This document shows positions 56,797 to 64,000 of a stretch of DNA of 64,000 nucleotides, one piece after another. The stretch is taken from NCBI RefSeq assembly GCF_014196225.1, contig NZ_JACIDI010000002.1, positions 186,001 through 250,000 of the forward strand, given 5' to 3'. The translations under genes were made by a program, and so were the position numbers. This DNA is from Bacteroides pyogenes. Its GTDB lineage: Bacteria; Bacteroidota; Bacteroidia; Bacteroidales; Bacteroidaceae. Position 1 is the stretch's first letter. Every line of letters begins with the position of its first letter. The notes under the pieces are model-generated. The model was not told the DNA's origin. It ran no database searches and saw only the letters and a list, made by a program, of their open reading frames with translations.

Positions 56797-58038
56797 CTAT
56801 TTTCCGAAATACTCTATCGCCATAGGATTGCCTACGGTCGTAATTATCGGCTCAGGATTGATGACACCGGTTGCCGGATTCAAATAATAAATGCCTTTGG
56901 CAGTTACGGAAGCATTCGATATGACCATTCCGTCTTTATATTTCGAAACGAGTATTCCGTAACCGTTAGATAGTTCCAGCCCGTCGATTTTTTTGAGTGT
57001 GCGGTTATAGATGTCAAACTCCACAGCTCTGTTAGAGATGGCAGAGTGTCCGGTTTCTCCGGGCTTGTAATATCCGGGCATATCTATATACCCGTATGCC
57101 TTACCGTTGCCCACATAACAGATCGAGGCGATAAAGCCTCCCGATTTCTCTTCACCGGCAATAGACGCTCCGGTGATGGTCCAGAAATAGGTTGGGTCGA
57201 AATCCGTCTCACCCTTCTTGATACGCAGCATACCCGCCTTATGTCCTGCCACCATACCGAAGTTTCCCAGGCAGGAGATGTAGATGTCTCCTTTCTCATC
57301 CTTGAAAATAGATTTCGGATCGATGGGGCGCGTGGCTTGCGAAAATCCTCTGCTCTTCTCGGAAATCATCTTGACCAGCTTGTCCGTCTTTGTGTCGATG
57401 ACTGCCACATCGGCTTGTTTATAGTCGACCGGACTTGTCCAGCCCGCTACCATCTGGCTCAACCCGGCAAAGACGTAGCCATCGCGCTCAATCATAATGC
57501 CTATATCCGGATTCTTGTCTTGTATGCCCAGCGAGGTCAAGTCTATTTCACCCGTCTTTTGCATCGTTTCAGGGTTGAATATATAGATCATGCCCAGACC
57601 TGCCAGCGAAAGATAAGCCTTTTGGGAGGATATTCTCACAATGCTGTTTGCGCTGTTGTTTGCAGGCAGCGACATGACTCCCCGCTTTTGCAAGACGCCA
57701 TTCACCCTGCTATACTTCACCAGCTCGTTTTTCGTGTCTCCCATATAGCTCGGAAACACAAAGACATCGGAGCCGATCACCAACGGATAAGAACCTCCGT
57801 AGGGTATGTCCAATGCCCGGTTGTTGTTCGTGGCAAGCGTACCGCCGCTCTGAGGCTCTTCGATGAGTTGCATGTAAACCATTCCCGTCATGCCGTCTGC
57901 GTTGGGCAAAGCGGTTGTCAAAAGAATATTGCCTGCTCCTCCTGTCGGTACAGGATTGTCGGAATCGTCTTTCTCACACGAGGTGAAACATTGCGCAGCC
58001 AGCGCCATTGCTGCCAAAAATAAGATTTTCTGTTTCAT
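56797..58038 (-). CDS. DUF4374 lipoprotein, XusB-like
   Basis: 413 residues. A lipoprotein signal (CFTSCEKDD) precedes a beta-propeller-like domain with repeated DV-VFPSYMGD, AYLSLAGLGMIYIFNPET and VAVIDTKTDK strands. DUF4374 proteins include XusB, the surface lipoprotein that captures xenosiderophores in B. thetaiotaomicron next to a TonB receptor. The same pairing is seen here with the gene upstream. Substrate (ferric siderophore, heme or other) cannot be told. No PepSY partner is adjacent. Confidence 0.82.
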   Translation of the reverse strand: MKQKILFLAAMALAAQCFTSCEKDDSDNPVPTGGAGNILLTTALPNADGMTGMVYMQLIEEPQSGGTLATNNNRALDIPYGGSYPLVIGSDVFVFPSYMGDTKNELVKYSRVNGVLQKRGVMSLPANNSANSIVRISSQKAYLSLAGLGMIYIFNPETMQKTGEIDLTSLGIQDKNPDIGIMIERDGYVFAGLSQMVAGWTSPVDYKQADVAVIDTKTDKLVKMISEKSRGFSQATRPIDPKSIFKDEKGDIYISCLGNFGMVAGHKAGMLRIKKGETDFDPTYFWTITGASIAGEEKSGGFIASICYVGNGKAYGYIDMPGYYKPGETGHSAISNRAVEFDIYNRTLKKIDGLELSNGYGILVSKYKDGMVISNASVTAKGIYYLNPATGVINPEPIITTVGNPMAIEYFGK

Positions 58039-58176
58039 TGCTTTAAGTTTTAATGATGGTTTAATTTATAATTGAATTCTTCAACTATGTGCTTTCGGTC
58101 AGGCGTGTATTACACTCGGCACAATAAAGCATACAGTTGCTTTTTGCTGTGAAAGCATCGCCTTTCGAGGAAAACC

Positions 58177-58351
58177 ATACGGCTTTTCGGAGAAAGCCCT
58201 TGAGCATTCCTGTAAAAACCCACGAGCGTTCTTGTGAAAACCCACGAGCGCTCTTGTGAGAACCACGAGCGTTCCTGTGGAAACCCACGAGCGCTCTTGT
58301 GAAAACCCACGAGCGTTCCTGTGAAAACCCACGAGCTTTTATTTGAAAACA
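58177..58351. repeat. 22-bp array seeded at the 3' end of the TonB receptor gene
   Basis: CACGAG marks units at 58221, 58243, 58264, 58286, 58308 and 58330 (22, 21, 22, 22 and 22 bp), with decayed units at 58199 and 58177. The unit at 58330 overlaps the stop and last codons of the receptor gene (stop at 58339-58341). Units contain CACGAGCGYTCYTGTGAAAA. Confidence 0.93.
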
Positions 58352-60678
58352 TAGCGTAACCTGATGTTAAAGTTTCGGCCGGGCAACGGACGGTTGAACT
58401 CGCTTATCATCCGCCGGTCGGTCAGATTATTGATTCGTCCCATTACGAAATAGCGTCCGTCTGCGAAGCTCTGTTCAAAGCCTATGTTGAATGCAAGCGT
58501 GCGCGGAATACGCCGCTGCTGATATTGGCTTTGCTCGAAGTCATACAAGTATTCCTCCACAAGGCTTCCATCGGCAAACAGCCTTGTATTCATACCTTTT
58601 CCTCCCAGCAGGTTTTCTTTGTGAAACTCAAGACCGGCATTCGCCATCAGATAGGGTATGTTGGGCATCCTGCTTCCTTTGGTCGGATTGGGCACTTGGG
58701 TATTCTGTTCATACTTGCGGGTGTCTCGCATATCCTGATAGGTAGCGTTGGCAAATCCGTAGAGCCAACGTGTGATATCGGCTTTCACCTCCGCCTCTAC
58801 GCCAAACGTACGCATCTCGCCGAAGTTTTGATATTGCGACTGCAAGAACCCTCCGGTAAAACGAATCATATCCTTCAGATACATATAATATCCGTTTAGT
58901 TCGATCTGCAGATTGCTGGGCGATTTCCCCGTTTTATCGAACAATATGCCCAGATTGATACTCGTATTGCGTTCGGGATTGAGGTTGCCGGCAGGAGCAA
59001 CGACATATCCGTCGCCCAAAAGCTCGTTTTCGGCAGGCAGCCTCACATCATACCCCACCGAAGCCTTTGCCATCAGGCTGGGAGTGAATCGATAGCGAAG
59101 CGCATTGCTGATCCCGACATTGCTTTTTCGGGTATCAATGTCTTCTGCATGATTCGTCAGTACGCTGGCCATTCGCGTCTTCATCGAATAATAATAGAAC
59201 TTGATGTTGACGGAGTTAAGAAACTTGTCGTTCGATGTACGGAAATCATAGTTCAACCCGGCAACCCAACTCAGCATATCGCTTTTAAAGTTAGTACGGT
59301 AGCCTATTACCTTATCTTTCAGCTCATCCTTCGGATCGGCATGCGCGTAGTTTAACAACGAGTTGAAGTTGATGCTATGCCGCTCATCGATGAGGTAGCT
59401 CAGATTGATTTTATTAGCCAATGTTTGTTTAGGGCTCTTTGACCTGGAAGCCCACTTCCCTATCTCACCTCCATACTGCGATACCGCCGGATAGGTGGTT
59501 CCGTCCCAATGCGTGCGATAGGATGCAGTATCGACAAACTGATAATCCGTATAAATATATGCCAGCTGCCAGTCCAAATCCAGTCCTTCGGAAAGGAAGT
59601 TTTCTTTCTCTATTTTATTGGCGAAGACAAATGCGTTGGAATGGCTATGTGCATGCCGAATGTTGTACTCGATACCTTGTATCTGCTTGTAGGTGTGCAA
59701 GAACATGGGCTCGAACTCAACAAGGTCGAACCACCATTTGCGCGCTTTAAAGCTGCCGCCGATTACGAGTTTCTGAAACTCGTCATGGTCGCGCTTTATC
59801 GTCAGCCCATCCTGAAAAGGCGAACGCATCGTATAACTGTTGTCCGAATAATCGTAGAATCCCCCTGCTCCGAACTCATATCCTTTCGATGCAATGTTCC
59901 GTTTGCTCACAACCGAAACCTTGTGCGTATTGAAACTCCCGAATGAATAATTGACATCCAAATATTTAGGCGGATACTCGCGAATGACGATATTGACCGC
60001 TCCACCTACTGCGGAGCCTCCGAACTTGGCAGGAACAACACCCTTATAGATTTCGATGCGATCTATCATCTCCACCGGGATGTCGTTGATATCTATAAAG
60101 TCCGAGTTGTCATTCATCGGATTCCCGTCAATAAAGAGCCCGATACGCTTCCCTTCGAGCCCTCTCACCGAGATGCGGGAAGCGCTTCCCACACCTCCTG
60201 AGGAACGCACGGTCACGCCCACCGTCTTTGCCAGCACATCCTGCACGTTGTTCACTGTTCCTTGCAGTTGCTTCATGCTGATGACCGATACGGGCATTGC
60301 CAACTCGCGTATCTGCCGGGCTTCACTCTTGGCGGTGATTACAACCTCTTCGAGCGACTGGGCTTCGGGTTTGAGGCGAATGACTTGCTTTTTCGCATTC
60401 TCTTTGGTAACCTTTATTTTTTCCTTCTGTGTGTGATAACCCATAAACGACACGGTAGCGGTATAAGTACCGTAGGGAATATCGGCAAACGAAAACTCGC
60501 CATACCTATCCGTTACACCCCCTCTTTTCAGTTCTTCTATAAAAACCGTTGCTCCGGATAGCGGCGATTCATCGGAGGAGTCTATCACTACCCCTGAGAA
60601 TCTGCTTCCATTCGTTTGAGCCGGTGCACTGAAGCAGACCACCACCGCAAACAAAGAAAAAAGTATTTTCTGTTTCAT
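58339..60678 (-). CDS. TonB-dependent receptor, XusA-like
   Basis: 779 residues. A signal peptide (CFSAPAQ) precedes a carboxypeptidase-regulatory-like domain (about 28-105), the TonB box region SLEEVVITAKSE, a plug (RISVRGLEGKRIGLFIDGNPM, VVPAKFGGSAVGGAVNI) and a barrel ending in RYVFK. Its size and plug are of the siderophore/heme type rather than SusC. With the DUF4374 lipoprotein it probably imports a metal chelate. The last codons are inside the first unit of the 22-bp array. Confidence 0.93.
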   Translation of the reverse strand: MKQKILFSLFAVVVCFSAPAQTNGSRFSGVVIDSSDESPLSGATVFIEELKRGGVTDRYGEFSFADIPYGTYTATVSFMGYHTQKEKIKVTKENAKKQVIRLKPEAQSLEEVVITAKSEARQIRELAMPVSVISMKQLQGTVNNVQDVLAKTVGVTVRSSGGVGSASRISVRGLEGKRIGLFIDGNPMNDNSDFIDINDIPVEMIDRIEIYKGVVPAKFGGSAVGGAVNIVIREYPPKYLDVNYSFGSFNTHKVSVVSKRNIASKGYEFGAGGFYDYSDNSYTMRSPFQDGLTIKRDHDEFQKLVIGGSFKARKWWFDLVEFEPMFLHTYKQIQGIEYNIRHAHSHSNAFVFANKIEKENFLSEGLDLDWQLAYIYTDYQFVDTASYRTHWDGTTYPAVSQYGGEIGKWASRSKSPKQTLANKINLSYLIDERHSINFNSLLNYAHADPKDELKDKVIGYRTNFKSDMLSWVAGLNYDFRTSNDKFLNSVNIKFYYYSMKTRMASVLTNHAEDIDTRKSNVGISNALRYRFTPSLMAKASVGYDVRLPAENELLGDGYVVAPAGNLNPERNTSINLGILFDKTGKSPSNLQIELNGYYMYLKDMIRFTGGFLQSQYQNFGEMRTFGVEAEVKADITRWLYGFANATYQDMRDTRKYEQNTQVPNPTKGSRMPNIPYLMANAGLEFHKENLLGGKGMNTRLFADGSLVEEYLYDFEQSQYQQRRIPRTLAFNIGFEQSFADGRYFVMGRINNLTDRRMISEFNRPLPGRNFNIRLRYVFK

Positions 60679-60833
60679 CGTACTTTTGATTTATGCCCTT
60701 ATGGGCGTTTGAATTAATTATTTAGCTTAATTTTCTTTCTTTTTATTCTTGCTACAACAATGGAAGCAGACAGAATGCCACTACTGCAATATAAAGAACT
60801 CTCAAAAAAGAACAATTCCCTGTTTTGTTCCAT

Positions 60834-60866
60834 AAAAAAACGAGCTGCACTTTTCAGGCAGCCCGC
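60834..60866 (-). terminator. Intrinsic terminator behind the orphan small gene
   Basis: Arms GCTGC (60844-60848) and GCAGC (60858-60862) form a short stem extended by neighbouring G-C pairs. On the minus strand it is followed by seven T residues (complement of the A run 60834-60840). It lies about 40 bp after the stop of the 96-residue gene and upstream of the receptor gene. Confidence 0.6.
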
Positions 60867-60904
60867 TTGATGGAATAAATGTATAACGTTCTGAATAGCG
60901 TATA

Positions 60905-61195
60905 TCATATCGGATGAGGAAGATTCAATAAGTTGTTCACACCCGGATGCTCGATGTCCGTATCCTCATAATGACTCGAAGAAAAGCTGCCCGTTTCTTC
61001 CTTTTCCTCCGGAATATCCGTACTGCGAGCGCTACCGGAAAGGTTACGGCTTTCAGACAAAGAAATTCTCCGCGCCGAAATCCATGATTCTTCACAGAGG
61101 CAGATACCGTTTACGCCTTGAACAAGCGTTACGGTTTCATCGCTGATGATATTAGTGATACTCATATTTATGTATATATTATCTACTTCTTTCAT
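60905..61195 (-). CDS. Small protein of unknown function
   Basis: 96 residues, or 86 from a second ATG at 61165. No membrane segment and no recognised domain. It contains VTLVQGVNGICLCEESW with two cysteines, a serine-rich stretch (RRISLSESRNLSGSARS) and an acidic tail (DIPEEKEETGS, HYEDTDIEHPGV). A terminator-like hairpin follows the stop, which supports a real transcript. No promoter match was found. Codon-position bias is not strong enough to be sure it is translated. Confidence 0.5.
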   Translation of the reverse strand: MKEVDNIYINMSITNIISDETVTLVQGVNGICLCEESWISARRISLSESRNLSGSARSTDIPEEKEETGSFSSSHYEDTDIEHPGVNNLLNLPHPI

Positions 61196-62004
61196 TTAAG
61201 TTCAACCGGGCATGGATATTGTTCGAAACAGCATCTTTTCGGGAGGCTCAAGCATGAAGCCACCTTTGGATATGTTCTTGAGAAAGCCTTTTCCATGCTT
61301 GGATACCCCCTTGCCGGCATTCTCTTTCTTTCATTGCATAGACGAGATACTCCTCTGCGTTCTCTGTACAAAAATACGCGTTTATTTTTATATGAACAAT
61401 CCCTATTTATTGTGATTTTACACGCAGAAAGAAACGAAAACAGAAGGTATTTGAGGATGTGCATTCCATACATCTTCTCAGGTTTACCAATTGTGATAAT
61501 AACCGAAATATGAAGAATTTCAATTATCTAATCTAAAATCAGAAACAGTTGCTTTGCTATTTGCGTGAAGACATAGAGGGCACACCCCCTTGTAACATAA
61601 TTGAATAATTGAATACCACGAATAAAAGCACCGATAACCTTTGATGATTTTCCTTGTAGCATAATTGAATAATTGAATACCTGCTTGTTACCGTCAATGA
61701 ATTGTTTCACCTCCGGCTTACGGTAGAGGGCGGAATATAAAAAGGAGAGACTATGGGATAGCTTGCCCATATGCTATAAGTAAGGCTGCCTCATTCTCTT
61801 TTCGATTCTGAGACAGCCTTTTCCCTTATAAAACAAAACTATAAATATCAGGCATTATATCGAATAAGATGTCGGGATACTGCAAACGGACAACCCTGTT
61901 TCTTATTACTGTTTACTGCATAAACTATTTGAAAGTCTGGATAGACAGAAACTCAATCCACGAGAGCGTAGCCTTGTTTCTTATTCCGTATAAAGCTCCA
62001 TTGA
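61196..62004. repeat. 809-bp gap with a 64-bp direct repeat
   Basis: The 29-30 bases from CCTTGTAACATAATTGAATA (61588) recur with one change at 61652 as CCTTGTAGCATAATTGAATA; the spacing is 64 bp. The shared block itself contains AATTGAATA twice. A hairpin lies at 61782-61820. The rest (61196-61580 and 61830-62004) shows no convincing gene. Confidence 0.7.
61782..61820. terminator. Stem-loop, possible terminator
   Basis: AAGGCTGCCTCA (61782-61793) and TGAGACAGCCTT (61809-61820) pair with one mismatch, followed by TTCCC on the plus strand. Placed about 185 bp past the rubrerythrin stop; the minus strand has no clear T run. Confidence 0.4.
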
Positions 62005-62583
62005 TCAATAATTCTCTTTCTTCACTTCAAAATGCGCTTGTGGATGCAAACATGCCGGACAAGCCTTGGGAGCTTCTTTGCCTACGGTCACGTAACCGCA
62101 GTTACGACACTGCCAAACCACTTCTCCTTCTTTGGCAAAGACGGTCATATTCTCAATGTTGTTCACGAACGCGAGATATCTCTCTTCATGTGCTTTCTCT
62201 GCAATAGCTATGTTGCGATACATGGCGGCAATTGCCTGAAAGCCCTCTTTCTCCGCCACATCGGCAAAGTGAGGATAATCTAATGCCCACTCTTCATGCT
62301 CACCGGCAGCAGCAGCGCGGAGATTCTCGAGTGTAGTGCCGATTACGCCTGCCGGATAGCTGGCGGTAATTTCTACCATACCTCCTTCAAGGAATTTGAA
62401 CATACGCTTGGCATGCTCTTTCTCCTGATCGGCCGTTTCGGTGAAAATAGCTGAAATTTGTTCGTAACCCTCTTTTTTCGCTACGCTCGCAAAGTAAGTG
62501 TAGCGCATTCTTGCCTGCGATTCGCCGGCAAATGAAGTCAGCAGATTCTTTTCTGTCTGAGTTCCTTTAATACTTTTAGTCAT
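62005..62583 (-). CDS. rbr: Rubrerythrin
   Basis: 192 residues from the ATG at 62583. The ferritin-like diiron domain (ESQARMRYTYFASVAKKEGY, EHAKRMFKFLEGG, AIAEKAHEERY) supplies the Glu/His ligands. The C-terminal rubredoxin domain has CRNCGYV and CPACLHPQ for Fe(Cys)4. It reduces hydrogen peroxide in anaerobes, taking electrons from NAD(P)H through partner proteins. The frame upstream to 62706 lacks homology and overlaps the promoter. Confidence 0.97.
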   Translation of the reverse strand: MTKSIKGTQTEKNLLTSFAGESQARMRYTYFASVAKKEGYEQISAIFTETADQEKEHAKRMFKFLEGGMVEITASYPAGVIGTTLENLRAAAAGEHEEWALDYPHFADVAEKEGFQAIAAMYRNIAIAEKAHEERYLAFVNNIENMTVFAKEGEVVWQCRNCGYVTVGKEAPKACPACLHPQAHFEVKKENY

Positions 62584-62648
62584 AATCTTATTGATATTAA
62601 AAAATAATGGATTCTTATCGTAAGTTCCTTTATCTATTGGAATAGATG

Positions 62649-62656
62649 CAAATATA
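62649..62656 (-). promoter_or_regulatory. -7 element TATATTTG of rubrerythrin
   Basis: CAAATATA on the plus strand, 66 bases before the rubrerythrin start; exact TAnnTTTG match. Confidence 0.6.
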
Positions 62657-62905
62657 AGTAATTTATTCGTAATTAGCGTTTTTTTCTCTATTAATCTAAT
62701 AAACACTTATGAGCAGCTATCATATCAGGAACGAACAAACAGGCAATTTATATATCAGCTACGGAAGTAAAGCTTTCGCGCAAGGGGATAAATACGGGGG
62801 ATTGCTGTTCACCCCGAAGAAGCAGTATGGAAAAAGTAGTACCGAAGACACCTTCTTTTACAAAGTTCTCCACACTTCTTTTGTCCACAGCCCAATTATT
62901 TTACT

Positions 62906-62913
62906 TAATTTTG
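62906..62913 (+). promoter_or_regulatory. -7 element TAATTTTG of the SulP transporter gene
   Basis: Exact TAnnTTTG match, 38 bases before the ATG. The rest of the divergent gap (62584-62950) shows no convincing gene; a 79-codon frame at 62709 has no homology I recognise. Confidence 0.6.
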
Positions 62914-62950
62914 CAATCTCTGCTTCACGAAAAACAATATTTAGATAGAT

Positions 62951-64000
62951 ATGAAATTAGTTGAATTCAAACCCAAGTTGGTTTCCTGCCTGAAAAGCTA
63001 CTCGAAAGAGACGTTCACGGCAGATCTGATGGCAGGCATTATTGTCGGCATTGTGGCCCTGCCACTCGCCATCGCTTTCGGTATCGCATCCGGAGTATCG
63101 CCCGAAAAAGGAATTGTAACGGCCATCATCGCCGGATTCATCATCTCGCTGCTGGGAGGAAGCAAGATTCAGATCGGCGGACCGACGGGCGCTTTCATTG
63201 TCATCATATACGGCATCATCCAGCAATACGGCGAGGGAGGACTGCTGGTTGCCACACTGATGGCAGGCGTATTGCTTATCCTGTTGGGAGTGTTCAAGCT
63301 GGGGGCGGTCATCAAGTTTATTCCCTATCCCATCATCGTAGGCTTTACGAGCGGTATTGCCGTTACCATCTTCACCACACAGGTAGCGGATGTGTTCGGA
63401 CTGACATTCGGAGGCGAGAAAGTGCCGGGCGACTTTGTAGGAAAGTGGATGATTTATTTCCGGCATTTCGACACAGTGAACATTTGGAATACGGTGGTAA
63501 GCGTTGTAAGTATCGTCATTATCGCCATCACGCCCCGATTCTCGAAGAAGATTCCCGGTTCGCTCATTGCCATCGTGGCAGTGACTGCTGTGGTTTATCT
63601 GATGAAAACTTACGGAGGCATCGACTGCATCCCCACCATAGGCGATCGTTTCACCATTCAGTCGGCACTGCCTGCCGCTGCGCTTCCCGCTTTAGATTGG
63701 GAAGCCGTCAGAAGCCTGTTTCCGGTTGCCGTCACCATTGCCGTGCTGGGCGCCATCGAATCGTTGTTGTCGGCTACCGTTGCCGACGGTGTGATAGGCG
63801 ACCGCCATGATTCGAATACGGAACTCATCGCACAAGGAGCTGCCAACATCATCACCCCCTTGTTCGGAGGGATTCCCGCCACGGGAGCCATTGCCCGCAC
63901 GATGACGAACATCAACAACGGAGGCCGTACGCCGATGGCCGGAATCATTCATGCCGTTGTGCTTCTTCTTATTCTCTTATTCCTTATGCCATTGGCGCAG
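62951..64000 (+). CDS. SulP family anion transporter (partial, runs off the window)
   Basis: 350 codons to the window end, still open. SulP signature near the N-terminus: FTADLMAGIIVGIVALPLAIAFGIASGVSP, then GGPTGAFIVIIYGI, and the second conserved block LFGGIPATGAIARTMTNINNGGRTPMAG. About ten membrane segments are visible. Family members carry sulfate, bicarbonate or dicarboxylates; the cargo here is not clear. The C-terminal STAS domain, if present, lies outside the window. Confidence 0.93.
   Translation, partial: MKLVEFKPKLVSCLKSYSKETFTADLMAGIIVGIVALPLAIAFGIASGVSPEKGIVTAIIAGFIISLLGGSKIQIGGPTGAFIVIIYGIIQQYGEGGLLVATLMAGVLLILLGVFKLGAVIKFIPYPIIVGFTSGIAVTIFTTQVADVFGLTFGGEKVPGDFVGKWMIYFRHFDTVNIWNTVVSVVSIVIIAITPRFSKKIPGSLIAIVAVTAVVYLMKTYGGIDCIPTIGDRFTIQSALPAAALPALDWEAVRSLFPVAVTIAVLGAIESLLSATVADGVIGDRHDSNTELIAQGAANIITPLFGGIPATGAIARTMTNINNGGRTPMAGIIHAVVLLLILLFLMPLAQ

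Noticed and set aside
62709-62948. 79-codon frame between rubrerythrin and SulP as a gene
   Set aside because: No homology is recognised, and its end covers the SulP promoter. The divergent promoters explain the gap better.
1-64000. Insertion sequence or prophage as the source of the repeats
   Set aside because: No transposase, integrase, terminal inverted repeats or target-site duplications are seen; units differ from gap to gap.

Overview
The window comes from a Bacteroides-like genome (order Bacteroidales). The evidence is two SusC/SusD polysaccharide-utilisation loci (PULs), many promoters of the Bacteroides type (TAnnTTTG, often TATCTTTG), lipoprotein signal peptides with few Shine-Dalgarno sequences, and family-typical genes (DUF2851, DUF4374, S46 dipeptidyl-peptidase, WbqC next to LepB). 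I see no rRNA, tRNA, phage, transposase or CRISPR array. The last gene (SulP) runs off the right edge.

Layout. 0-8.5 kb: an outer-membrane porin-like barrel, a convergent family 8 polysaccharide lyase (chondroitinase type), a small lipoprotein and a DUF2851 gene. 8.6-12.6 kb: housekeeping operon dapB - lepB - lepB paralog - wbqC. 12.9-25.3 kb: PUL 1, one minus-strand unit susC-susD-SGBP-GH16-GH3, with a SusR-like TPR/membrane/HTH regulator behind it; it looks built for beta-1,3-glucan. 25.5-33.2 kb: M16 peptidase, LOG-family protein, SIS isomerase, PfkB kinase, a P-loop phosphatase, a DEAD-box helicase and glutaminase. 33.6-46.6 kb: PUL 2, a propeller/HTH regulator, then susC-susD-GH144-GH3, best read as beta-1,2-glucan use. 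46.8-56.5 kb: DUF417 protein, S46 peptidase, a flippase-DUF389 pair, ruvB, an SpmA/SpmB-like membrane protein and ybeY. 56.8-62.6 kb: a DUF4374 lipoprotein with a TonB-dependent receptor (Xus-like), an orphan small protein and rubrerythrin. 62.95 kb to end: a SulP transporter.

The most unusual signal is not a gene. Most of the longer intergenic gaps hold imperfect tandem arrays whose period is about 22 bp (20-24) or about 66 bp (three times 22). Nearly every gap uses a different unit sequence. The phase can hold to the base for over 200 bp although the units have diverged. The same quantum enters genes: DUF2851 carries an in-frame expansion of 22-residue units, the porin start region has a signal-peptide core repeated 66 bp apart, and the second GH3 gene has its start region repeated three times at 69 bp. 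Several arrays begin with a unit that overlaps the adjacent stop codon, as if seeded from the gene end. Only one unit family (core TATATATGGCTACC) recurs, at three loci. I know of no described element that fits. Mechanism and function are open.

The second notable observation is the LepB paralog, which lacks the catalytic serine and lysine of signal peptidase I. PUL 1 reads AT-richer than its flanks by eye and may be a later acquisition.
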